The position numbers were made by a program, and so were the translations under genes. The notes beneath the pieces were generated by a model. That model saw only the letters and a program-made list of their open reading frames with translations. It had not been told where the DNA came from and ran no database searches. 64,000 nt of DNA from Dactylellina haptotyla (taxonomy: Eukaryota > Ascomycota > Orbiliomycetes > Orbiliales > Orbiliaceae), in the NCBI GenBank assembly GCA_031310005.1, contig CM062380.1, forward strand, positions 1,302,001 through 1,366,000, given 5' to 3'. Below, piece by piece: positions 34,204 to 43,187 of this stretch (the stretch's first letter is position 1; every line of letters begins with the position of its first letter).

Positions 34204-35505
34204 ATGGAAGAGATCCAGATTCAAAGGTCTTCAATGGAGGATGTTACAGCAGCAGATGATGCGGAACAGCAAGCATTCCGTGAGCACAACATCTCTGTCA
34301 TTGAAACAATGCAGAATTTTATGGAAGACGATGCCTCTAAAGATCTGTCGTCTTATTTCACTCATTTACAAAAGGATTACTCGAAGCATCGACAGATGCT
34401 TGAACAACAAACTGGCAGAAAAGCTCAAATTGCTACTGAAGATGAAGAAACGCAAGGAGAGGAGGAGGAGGAGGAGCAAGATGAAGATGAAAATGAAGGT
34501 GAAGAGGAAGAGGAAGAGAAGCCACAAGTGACCGTGGATATTAGGAAAACTCTGCAAATAAAGAGAGACGTGGAAGTGTTTTCACCAGTGTCAGAGAAGT
34601 TGATCTCCCTGCTGCCAGAATCCGAATCCGAATCATCGGAAGAAAACGAGACCACTGGCTCAATTTACTCTATCACTTTTAAACAACTAGACGGCCTGAA
34701 CGATATGATTCGCCAAAGTAAGATCATTCACAACCTAGGGAAATCATTTGTCTTGGACCTGGGCTTCGACATCATGGTAAAAGTCGGCCGCAACCTGGAT
34801 ATCGAATACTTGGATACTCTGCGCGATATCGAGGAACACGCGCCAGATGTACCTGTTCCCGAAACATATGCGATTTTGGAACACGAGGATACGGGTATGT
34901 GCCACATTTTCATGTCGAAACTAGAGGGCCAGTCCTTGGACAAAATATGGTCAACTCTCAGTGTAAAACAGAAGCAGTCGGTGCAAACCCAGCTTGATGG
35001 TCTCTTTAAACAACTGCGGTCGATAAAAAACGAATTCTTCGAATGGGGTGGGGGAGGAACTAGGCGTTGCAAAGATATTCGAAAACGAGAAATAGTCGCG
35101 CAGTATCCTATTTTCACGGAAGGACACTTCAATAGATTTCTTCTCCAAGCCAGTGGGTACAACAAGCCCAGCCCGAGGCGGGAAATGTTGAATTCCTTTC
35201 TTCGGACTGACCATGAGGTTAAATTGACGCACGGAGATCTCCATCCTCGGAATATTTGTGCAGTTTTGGCTCGCGAAACGCCGACCGACGGCAATGAAGA
35301 GGACCAAGAAATAGTTATTAAAGTTACTGGAATCTTGGACTGGGATAGTAGTGGGTGGTATCCGGAATACTGGGAGTACGTAAAAGCTATTAACACGATC
35401 TGTGCGGGTGACGGGATGGAGGATTGGTGGCAATATCTACCGACTAACGCTATCGGCAAATGGCCAAATGAGTATGCGATATACATGTTGATTAGTCAAG
35501 ACTAA
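34204..35505 (+). CDS. APH-family (aminoglycoside phosphotransferase-like) kinase, 433 aa
   Basis: The frame extends 18 nt upstream without an ATG, so ATG at 34204 is used. Residues 1-135 include a Gln/Glu-rich helix and a strongly acidic run (about 79-106). The kinase-like fold follows: the catalytic loop LTHGDLHPRN (residues about 341-350) with its Asp, and the metal-binding ILDWDSSGWYPEYWE (about 377-391). These are the signatures of the fungal APH/choline-kinase-like group, which phosphorylates small molecules; fungal members are numerous and mostly uncharacterised. A classical N-terminal P-loop is weak (GKSFVLDLGFDIMVKVG). The kinase end is intact. It lies inside the F-box cluster. Confidence 0.82.
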   Translation: MEEIQIQRSSMEDVTAADDAEQQAFREHNISVIETMQNFMEDDASKDLSSYFTHLQKDYSKHRQMLEQQTGRKAQIATEDEETQGEEEEEEQDEDENEGEEEEEEKPQVTVDIRKTLQIKRDVEVFSPVSEKLISLLPESESESSEENETTGSIYSITFKQLDGLNDMIRQSKIIHNLGKSFVLDLGFDIMVKVGRNLDIEYLDTLRDIEEHAPDVPVPETYAILEHEDTGMCHIFMSKLEGQSLDKIWSTLSVKQKQSVQTQLDGLFKQLRSIKNEFFEWGGGGTRRCKDIRKREIVAQYPIFTEGHFNRFLLQASGYNKPSPRREMLNSFLRTDHEVKLTHGDLHPRNICAVLARETPTDGNEEDQEIVIKVTGILDWDSSGWYPEYWEYVKAINTICAGDGMEDWWQYLPTNAIGKWPNEYAIYMLISQD

Positions 35506-35625
35506 AGCGAATCACAAGTGTTTGCGTTTTGAGCATCGCATAGCTAGGTGGTAGCCTAGTTCACGAAGCCCCCTTTGGTAGTCGTGCCTATATTGCTTAT
35601 ATCTCAATAAACGAAACTTTTCGGC

Positions 35626-36414
35626 CTAGTTCTTCCCGATGATGTTTTCGATGAACTCGACTATATCACCAAACTCCTCAGGTTCTTTCAACCAGTGCCC
35701 TTCTTCATCTGCACCCTCATATTCTTTCCATGACACTGAATAACCTATTTTCGACAATGTATCCCGAACTTGATGTCCTAAACTAATATCGACATAGGCG
35801 TCATCTCTTCCATGCCCTAGAAATACCGGAATGTTTGGAGCACTTGGGTTAATCTCTATTCTTTCGGAGCCAAGGCCTAGGGTAGCTATAATTGACGATG
35901 GTATGGAACTTGCTCCCTCAACATGCCTTGACAGAGGTAACCACCCACTAAACCCCATAAACCCGCCAAATGTGTGCTCTTGAAGTAAAAGCAATACAAG
36001 GGCCGTCGCTTCGCCTTGACTAATCCCGGAGAGTATAACCTTTTCAACGTCACCATCCAGTCGTTCTAACTCTTGTCTAATAACCTGACGAAGATGTAGA
36101 ACCGAGCTCCGTAGCCCACCGATTTGTAGTTCTTCCTTTTCTGAAGGAAACGTAAGGGAATAGATGTCGAACCATTCTGTCATCTCTTCTTTGAAGACCG
36201 TTGAGTAACTCCGCTTGGCCGAGGGGAAGACCCATCTTATACTGGGGAATCGTGAGAAGAGAGTTATCTCGCCGTCCGTTGAGAGTTTGGCTTCGAAAAG
36301 TGATTCCGCCAGCTCCTCGCCGCTGCTTCCACGACCATGCAGGAAGATAATTGTATGAGTGTGGCGTGTCGTGGGCTCAATCACATGTGGATCGGTGAAG
36401 TCTGAAGACGACAT
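35626..36414 (-). CDS. Acyl-protein thioesterase / phospholipase-carboxylesterase-like hydrolase
   Basis: Intronless, 262 residues; ATG at 36412-36414. An oxyanion-type FLHGRGSSGEE (24-34), nucleophile elbow LSGISQGEA with Ser132, FSGWLP (155-160), then PVFLGHGRDDAYVD with Asp204 or Asp205, and His240 in EEGHWLK complete an alpha/beta-hydrolase triad. The arrangement matches the phospholipase/carboxylesterase (APT1/Lypla) family, which removes palmitate from protein cysteines or hydrolyses lysophospholipids. The residue after GISQG is Glu rather than the usual Gly. It is about 30 residues longer than canonical APT1. It is convergent with the kinase-like gene, whose stop is only about 120 bp away. 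Confidence 0.82.
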   Translation of the reverse strand: MSSSDFTDPHVIEPTTRHTHTIIFLHGRGSSGEELAESLFEAKLSTDGEITLFSRFPSIRWVFPSAKRSYSTVFKEEMTEWFDIYSLTFPSEKEELQIGGLRSSVLHLRQVIRQELERLDGDVEKVILSGISQGEATALVLLLLQEHTFGGFMGFSGWLPLSRHVEGASSIPSSIIATLGLGSERIEINPSAPNIPVFLGHGRDDAYVDISLGHQVRDTLSKIGYSVSWKEYEGADEEGHWLKEPEEFGDIVEFIENIIGKN

Positions 36415-36643
36415 GCTGCCTTTAAGTGCGTTGGTTCTGATTTACGCTATGCGCAGCCCGACCTTGTAGTTGGCGATTTGTGAACGAGGGAAGAATGGGC
36501 TAAGGATCTACCTGTCTGAGGGGGTTGAAAAAGAGCTCGCTATTGAGCTGGGAGGTCGCCCGCAACACAAAGCTAGCTAAATGTTTGTGGTCGAAGGCAT
36601 CTGAGGAGTATGATGAGTGGTTACGTGGCTGGCGATGAGGGGA

Positions 36644-37489
36644 TTATGTCCATCGTTTCTTCTGATCCTGTCCTTCCTCCTTTTTCATGTACATCGTCAC
36701 CAATAGCTTCCATGTACTTGTCTCTCTATCGGCCATGATGACAGTATTCGAATTCATTGTGGCACTCGAGAAGTTTTCTGTAGCCGACGAAGCTTTCTCG
36801 ACTGCCATTGCCATGACCTCCTGGATGAACTCTCCAATGGTAGTATTTTCCTCGAGTGGGAGCAATCCTTCTCCTAGATAAACAGTCCAACTGCCATTAT
36901 TGATGAAATGACGATATTTTATTGTTCTTTGGTATTCCTCTGTTGTCGAATCAAAGTGATCTACCGCGGTTGGAATAGCCGGGAATTCGTCAGTTGAAGG
37001 GCGCGAGAAGTATCGCAAGAAAGGATCATGAAGCATCGGGCAATATGATGCTATATCCAAAAACCTGATGCTGTGATGTTGGCATTTCAAGCGTAATTCT
37101 CCATTCTCCTCTCGCTCCCTTCGATCATTGTTCAGAATATCATAGAAGATCTCAGGCGAGCCATGGGGAGATCCCTGTAGTAGTGCTAATTGGCTCTTGA
37201 CGCCGTCTTCAAGAGTGTAAACTAACATCCTGCATTTTGTTTCGTAGTTTGGGAATTCTCGGTCAAGCATACGGTGAAGAAAGGGATGAGAAATATGTGT
37301 GTCTCGGTCACCAGGATTAATTCCGATATCCTTTTTTTTGACATATCTAACCATTTCTAGTGACGGTGTCGACAGGAGGACGCTTCCTAGTGAGCTGCAT
37401 GTTTGACATACGCTAACTTGGTCCTCGAACGAGATGTATGAAAAAATCTCAATTTGCAGCTCTCGGGGAAGAGCGACTAATGTCGCCAT
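36644..37489 (-). CDS. F-box protein (cluster member 2), 281 aa
   Basis: Intronless. The N-terminal F-box, LPRELQIEIFSYISFEDQVS, then VCQTCSSLGSVLL, is nearly superimposable on cluster member 1 at 32214. The C-terminal region differs but keeps a related LHDPFLRYF segment, equivalent to FLDEPF in the others. It ends in a Lys/Glu/Gln-rich tail (KKEEGQDQKKRW). It is head-to-head with cluster member 3, with 378 bp between ATGs. No leucine-rich or WD repeats are seen. Function beyond probable Skp1 binding is unknown. Confidence 0.82.
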   Translation of the reverse strand: MATLVALPRELQIEIFSYISFEDQVSVCQTCSSLGSVLLSTPSLEMVRYVKKKDIGINPGDRDTHISHPFLHRMLDREFPNYETKCRMLVYTLEDGVKSQLALLQGSPHGSPEIFYDILNNDRREREENGELRLKCQHHSIRFLDIASYCPMLHDPFLRYFSRPSTDEFPAIPTAVDHFDSTTEEYQRTIKYRHFINNGSWTVYLGEGLLPLEENTTIGEFIQEVMAMAVEKASSATENFSSATMNSNTVIMADRETSTWKLLVTMYMKKEEGQDQKKRWT

Positions 37490-37867
37490 GTTTTCGGTAG
37501 AGGGTAACCCACTTAGCTAGGACGTGTTGGATTTTATGTCGCGTAGCGGGGCGATAAGTGCGGAGTGGTGTGTGCGTGTGCGCGTAAGCAATTGTAATGC
37601 TGGGTTATGTCAGAGGAATCAAACGGCCTGGCATGCCAGTAACTTAGGTACGGCTAATTCAAAATGTAAATCCATCGCACGATTGGAAATAAACCGCCGG
37701 ACTTCCAATTTCTAGGATCGGGAATCGCAAACGGCCCTAAATATTTCGAGCTCCAATATTGTGTTGATTGGGGTGGACATCGAATATAGGTATGAGAAGT
37801 GGATTGCATCGATTGGTACCCGGTTGAAATTATACAATTTATCTTTAACGTAGAAATAGTCACAAAA
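37490..37867. other. Shared promoter of two divergent F-box genes
   Basis: 378 bp between the ATGs at 37489 (-) and 37868 (+). No gene. A bidirectional promoter is inferred from geometry only. Confidence 0.4.
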
Positions 37868-38659
37868 ATGCCTGAAGGATCTCTCAGCCAGCCGTCGGCG
37901 AGTCTCCTCGGAATCCCCGACGAATTACTTCTCGCTATAGTCACGCTTCTTTCGTTTCATGATCAAATTAACCTGGTTCGGTGCTGTACCAAATTGCGCG
38001 AATTTCTCCTTCAGACTCCTTCACTCCAGAAATCGCGTTACGGACGGATTCTCGAGCCGTCAGTCGGGGAACCCTACTGGTGGTATTCTTGTACGGTAGA
38101 TACCCATGCTCTACTACATACATTACTTGGAGATCCGACTACAAAACTTTTCGTCAGTCTCGACGGAAGAACGATCACGCGATATCTCTACGGTGGATAC
38201 CTTACTGGGAAAGATCAAGAAATAACAACATTCAAGTTTGTGGGGAATTCACTACCATATATAGTGACGGATATCACAGACTGGCCGTTCTTGGACGAAC
38301 CTTTTCTATCGCCTTTTACTGCTTCCGACATGAAGGACTTCAGCTATGTTCTGTTTAGCTGGCGCATTGTCCCCCGCAATTCTAGACAAGACGACCACCC
38401 TTTGGTCAAAATATATGAATCGATCACTTTTAAGGATTTGCGGAGCGCTCGGACTGTTGCTGCGGAAATGTGGTCAATCAGAGAGTTAATAGGCTCAATT
38501 GTCAGATTTTTGAAAGAAATGCTGCCAGCCGCGGGTCTGCTGGAGGACCCAGCAGACGACAGTGCTATAGTGTTGACACGGCACCGCGTACGCCAAAGCG
38601 TTGATCGATATCATCTACGGGCAGTCTATTACCAAAGTCTGTCGAGTTTAGATAAGTAA
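37868..38659 (+). CDS. F-box protein (cluster member 3), 263 aa
   Basis: Intronless. The frame opens further upstream at 37799, but the ATG at 37868 has a good context (AAAAATG) and places the F-box 15 residues from the N-terminus. The F-box reads IPDELLLAIVTLLSFHDQIN, then LVRCCTKLREFLL. The later region has ITDWPFLDEPFLSPF, shared with members 1 and 4 as FLDEP/FLNEL. It is the most diverged of the four F-boxes. Same inferred role as the neighbours; substrate unknown. Confidence 0.8.
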   Translation: MPEGSLSQPSASLLGIPDELLLAIVTLLSFHDQINLVRCCTKLREFLLQTPSLQKSRYGRILEPSVGEPYWWYSCTVDTHALLHTLLGDPTTKLFVSLDGRTITRYLYGGYLTGKDQEITTFKFVGNSLPYIVTDITDWPFLDEPFLSPFTASDMKDFSYVLFSWRIVPRNSRQDDHPLVKIYESITFKDLRSARTVAAEMWSIRELIGSIVRFLKEMLPAAGLLEDPADDSAIVLTRHRVRQSVDRYHLRAVYYQSLSSLDK

Positions 38660-39007
38660 TTTACTTGGGAATGAGATAGGATATTCGCGTTAATTAGCTT
38701 GGAATCTCCCGACTAGCGAGTTGCTAGTTGATACAGCATACGTTTGCATTTTAACATGTCAACTGTAAATCGTGCAAATATCTCGAAGCATTTTTATCGT
38801 TATAACATTGGATACAATGCGTGGACAAGCCATTGACATCAAAAAAGATTCTTGGCTACCCCAACACGAAAGGCAATAGCCCAGCGGCTCCACATGAAAT
38901 TCAACCATGGCTGTCCATTGCCTGTCATTGTAATATTAATCCTGGAATGGGAGGGGAGAATATCGGAATAGGTGGGATAGATAGAGACCCGTATATTCGA
39001 ACACAAT
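38660..39007. other. Intergenic region between F-box genes
   Basis: 347 bp between tandem F-box genes, AT-rich, no gene. Confidence 0.5.
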
Positions 39008-40207
39008 ATGGCTACTGAGCATCACCTAGTATCCCCCGATACAGCTAGAAGAGCCGTATCTTTCCTCGACTTGCCAACCGAGCTACAAGCGGAGATCCTG
39101 TCGTACCTCTCCCCCAAAGACCAAATATCCTTGAGTGATACTTGCACCGCCATCCAAACGACACTCAGCGATACCAGCTTTCTACGGAAAACAAGATATG
39201 TCACAACGGCTGATACATGTAACCCTCTACCAGTGACCTGTGATGTCTACGGCCCGGACCCGACGTGGCATCCCCTGCTGGAGACAACACACTATCTCCT
39301 CACGCCGGACCAAAAGGCGTCTTATGTTCACGGACGTCTCGTTTGTACGGTGAAAAACGGGGAGATCGGGAAATATTACTTTCGTACCCGCGATCTAGAT
39401 GATGGGAGTGTTCTGACTGGTGTGTTTTATGATGAGACAAAAATGAAGGGACATTTGGAGTGTGGGTTTGTAGGTATATAATGAATATATTCAGAGATCT
39501 CAGCCCATAATTGAGGAATCGCTATTAGCTCTATCAAAAGTGAAATGAAAGAGCTAATCTATTTTATTTTGTAAACATATTAGAAACCCATTCGACCTGA
39601 ACACCGAGAGGCAATAGAGATTGCCGCTAACAGCTCCAATGAGAGAGCTATCATTCTGGAACGAAAGGAACCTCGAACCACGCTACGCAAAATTTTAGTC
39701 CAGGATGTGACTGCGTCGCCATTTCTAAACGAACTGCTCATATCCCCATTTCAATCCCCCATCTCGGGTCTCAGTGAGACGGATCACATAGAAATCGCGT
39801 TTGTCACTTATATCTTCCAGGTTAACCAGCCACGTCACACGTGGATAGACTTAGCCTGGTCGCAGAAGGTATCGATGCCCAGAAATGCAACATTGAAAGA
39901 GTGGACAGAAATTGTTATAGAAAATATCTACGAGAGGTGGAGGGCGCACGGTCGATGGTTGGAGGGCGAAAATTTGAAACTATCGATAAGTATTTCGACC
40001 AGACAGCACCCGTTGCTACCTACTCTCCCTGCCGTTCTGATGGTTTGTGTGGAAATGTATTTTATTTCACCTGAGATCAATGACCTGGAGGTTGAAGGAT
40101 CTGTTTGGATACCTGCGAAACTTCTGGGTTGGGGGGCGCCGGATAAAGGGTTGGAGCAATATGTGGTTTTGAGAAAGTCATGTTGGAATCAGATCCGAGA
40201 TTTGTAA
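39008..40207 (+). CDS. F-box protein (cluster member 4), 361 aa
   Basis: Two exons, 39008-39469 and 39584-40207, join in phase 0 across a 114-bp intron (GTAGGT to TTAG). The splice is needed because exon 1 runs into a stop at 39479-39481. The F-box reads LPTELQAEILSYLSPKDQIS, then LSDTCTAIQTTLS (residues about 21-53). The second exon has TASPFLNELLISPF, the cluster's shared segment, and a further uncharacterised region. It is the only one of the four with an intron, and the longest. Confidence 0.78.
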
Positions 40208-40736
40208 TATATTATAAGTCTCGTTGTTAGATATACCGGATTCGATTTGGGCAAATAAATTATGGTGGTTGTAAATATGATTGCCACATCGCCATGCATG
40301 GTTCCACGGATTCATTTGGTGTAGCTTCTCTTGGCCCTAGAGCTGCTGGCTGTGCTGTACACTAGCATTTATGCTTATCAAACTTTGCATGACTTCACAT
40401 TGATGAGTCTGGATGGGTCTATTGCTATGAGGAGTTGTAGACTGGCTGTACAAGCTTTTACAAAATAGAGCTGCAAGCAAGAAATGTAAGATGCTTGCTT
40501 GGAATAGTAAAAAAAAAGGTGGAATAGTCAATCTCATACAGATGGCATAAACTGTTAAAAATGTCGTTTAGCCATATTGCCTAGCCCAGGCTTATATCCT
40601 ATCCTAGCTATTTATCGTACTCGTGCTTCGCTGGCAGAATATCGAAATGCTCCTAATTTTTGGGAACACCAATCCCTAGCTAATATCACCAAGTCGGCCA
40701 ACTACGGTATCCTTGTGGTCCACTCCGATAGCCACT
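40208..40736. other. Convergent intergenic region
   Basis: 3' flanks of the last F-box gene and LSM8. No supported gene. Confidence 0.55.
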
Positions 40737-41209
40737 TTATGTGGCATGCTTCACGGTTCCGAACGGCTCGGCCCTGACCTTCGTCCAGTCGATTTCCCCG
40801 TCCATCTTCTCGTCTACGAGTCCACACACTAGCACATTATCGCCTCTGATCAAGTACAATCCGTGCTCGATGATCTCGCTGGGCTTGTGCTCCACGTCCG
40901 TGTCCAGGGTCTGGAATATCCGTTCCCGCGTGTGCTGGAGTATTAAGTTTGTGGTTTGATCGTGGCCGAGGAGAGTGCCCTAGGTTGGAGGCTTAGGATT
41001 TCGAATGGTTCAATATTCAATAGGATATAGGACGCGGGGAAGAAACAGAGTTGGAAGAGGATCTGAGGGCACTTACGACGAGGGTTCTACCGTCCGAGGT
41101 GATAACTGTGACGGTTTCTATCGAAGCAACAGCATTAGCAGAGAACAAGGACATTATTGAAGACTAATAGCATGCTCTTACTGTCGATATATGCTGTTAG
41201 CTGCGACAT
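40737..41209 (-). CDS. LSM8: U6 snRNA-associated Sm-like protein LSm8
   Basis: Three exons, 41209-41182 (28 nt), 41117-41077 (41 nt) and 40979-40737, with introns of 64 and 97 bp, give 103 residues. The Sm1 motif is VTVITSDGRTLVGTLLGHDQTTNLIL, given here as two parts: VTVITSDGRTLVG and TLLGHDQTTNLIL. The Sm2 motif is YLIRGDNVLVCGLVDE. The N-terminal MSQLTAYIDK and the RGDNV loop are diagnostic of LSm8. LSm8 replaces LSm1 in the nuclear LSm2-8 ring, which binds the U6 3' end and functions in splicing. The family residues for RNA binding (Asp and Asn in HDQTTN, Arg-Gly-Asp in Sm2) are present. It is divergent from EMP24. Confidence 0.93.
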
Positions 41210-41700
41210 CGTGGGCGGATTCGAGGCGGGGAGTAGGAATTAGGTGGCGTGACACCCCTCTTCCAGCGCGACGTATGTCCTCGACACGATATCTATTCCG
41301 ACTACAAACTCAGGAGCGAAGACTACAGTATCCGATGACCGCGGGAGGAGACGTATCTGCGCAATTGGGCGTGGGCGAACGATGGTTGCAGGGTTGAGAG
41401 TCCGCTGTGGTGGTGGTGGAGGAGACGTGAGGTTGTTGGTGTTGCGGCTCAAAACGCAGACGCTAACGAAAGAAGCTTGGAGGCCCCTGTCGCCAGTCGT
41501 TCGAACCTCCAAGCTGGCTACTTCTCCCTTTGGCGGCCCCGTCCAACACCTCTTCTATCGAAAACCCGCCCACCACCACACACGACCACGACCTCTCACG
41601 ACCACGATCACGACTTCACGCGGTCGACTCCTTCCTCTCCCTCTTCTCCCTTACATTGCCCTCCACGCCGGCCCGAGAAACAATACACACGAGCGGGACA
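41210..41700. other. Shared upstream region of LSM8 and EMP24
   Basis: 491 bp between ATGs. It contains the EMP24 leader, rich in CAC/GAC near 41560-41640. No gene of its own; open frames across EMP24 exon 1 are shadows. Confidence 0.5.
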
Positions 41701-42416
41701 ATGCGGTCGATACAAGTCTTCACGGCGGCCCTGCTGTCGCTGACCTCCCTCGTCGCCGCACACAACATTCAATTGCACAGCCATTCTCGAGAATGCTTCC
41801 ACGAGAACCTGCACAAGGACGACAAGATGACCGTGACCTTCCAGGTTGGTGATCGGGAGTTCGGCGGCGCCGGAAACCTAGAGATCGACTTTTGGGTGCG
41901 TATTCCCGATGGCCCTGCTTCTCGCGCGCGATAGATACTAGATAGTATCGAATATCCCCAGCAAACCTTCCATGCTAATTCTATCTTTGTTATCAAAAAC
42001 AGGTCCAAGACCCCTCCGGCAGTCTCCGTATCAACGAACCACACGCCTCCGTCGGCGACCACTCCTTCACCGCCCACGAGGACGGCAAATACACCTACTG
42101 CTTCTCCAACGAGGGCTCCTCCGTCTCCTCAAAAGAAGTCTCCTTCAACGTCCACGGCGTCGTCTACGTCGCCGAGGAAGACCACCCGTCCGACCCCCTG
42201 GAGAAAGAGGTTAGAACCCTCTCCGAGCTGCTGAACCAGGTGAAGGACGAGCAGGAGTACATCGTCCTCAGAGAGCGGGTGCACCGGAATACGGCCGAGA
42301 GCACGAACGACAGAGTCAAGTGGTGGAGTATCTTCCAGATATTCGTGCTGGTGGGCAATTGCGTCTTCCAAGTGTTCTATCTTAAGAGGTTTTTTGAGAT
42401 CAAGAGGGTGGTTTAG
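41701..42416 (+). CDS. EMP24: p24-family COPII cargo receptor (Emp24 type)
   Basis: Two exons, 41701-41895 and 42003-42416, joined in phase 0 over a 107-bp intron, encode 202 residues. A signal peptide (LLSLTSLVAA) precedes a GOLD domain: HSRECFHENL, a cysteine pair (ECF, TYCFSN), and FNVHGVVYV. A coiled coil (LEKEVRTLSELLNQVKDEQEYIVLRERVHRNTAEST) follows, then one TM helix (WWSIFQIFVLVGNCVFQVFYL). The cytoplasmic tail, KRFFEIKRVV, carries the FF motif for COPII/COPI binding and is typical of the Emp24/beta subfamily. It functions in ER-Golgi transport of GPI-anchored and other cargo. Confidence 0.92.
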
Positions 42417-43187
42417 ATGTAGACGGAAGTGGAAAAAAGTTCTATATTCATCCAGAGGAAGACCGAGTGGGTAGGGGGTTCTGTTTGTATACTTTAGCTT
42501 ATGAGGGTATTGTATCGTATTGCGTTTGTACTACCCGCGTAAGATGCTAGAGAGGAGGGGGTGAGATATCATATTAATATCCAAGCTGTATCTACCATGG
42601 CTAAATTTCTACGTTTTAATTTTTTTATGTGCCAAATGGGGGGAAATCTCTCTGATGAGAGAATGGGTAAATTATGTCCATTGAGAATTTCGATTTTAAG
42701 CCAGCCCGAGCTGTGAACATCTTATAAACAAAGAAAAGAGGATTAATGGCTCGCTTGAAAGTACTTTTCGAGATCGAAAATATGAAGCGGAAGAAGCCAG
42801 GAATAAGACAGTACGCGCTTTGCACACAATCTTACGTGAATTAATTTTCATAATCGTTTATTTTTTTATTCAGTATTCGGGGTTGGTTGTCTATACCCTT
42901 CATATGGAGAGTTTCGACGACCGTGTAATCTTTCACCCAAGTTCAAGTCTCGTAATGATTATAGTACAAGATCGAACGGATAAAAGAGAGGGGATGGGGT
43001 AAATGTGTAGAAAAAGATTAAAAACATAACAACCCGCTTTAATGGCCCTAATAAAAATTTAATAAAAAAAGAGAAAACAATAGAAGACCCTATGTGAAGT
43101 GGTCCAGTAATTTAGGAAGAAGACTTTGAAAGATGAGGAGGGGGTGAGAAATTGAAAAAGGTAGGCAGGGGGTCACCCATGGATGCG
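42417..43187. other. Convergent intergenic region
   Basis: 3' flanks of EMP24 and the Arg-rich tail frame. AT-rich; no supported gene. Confidence 0.55.

Noticed and set aside
41490-41510. GTTCGAACC resembling a tRNA T-loop
   Set aside because: No acceptor stem, D-arm or anticodon arm could be assembled around it, and it sits in the EMP24 leader.
41382-41852. 156-codon plus-strand frame across the EMP24 start
   Set aside because: A different frame from EMP24; the EMP24 signal peptide, splice junction and domain are decisive.
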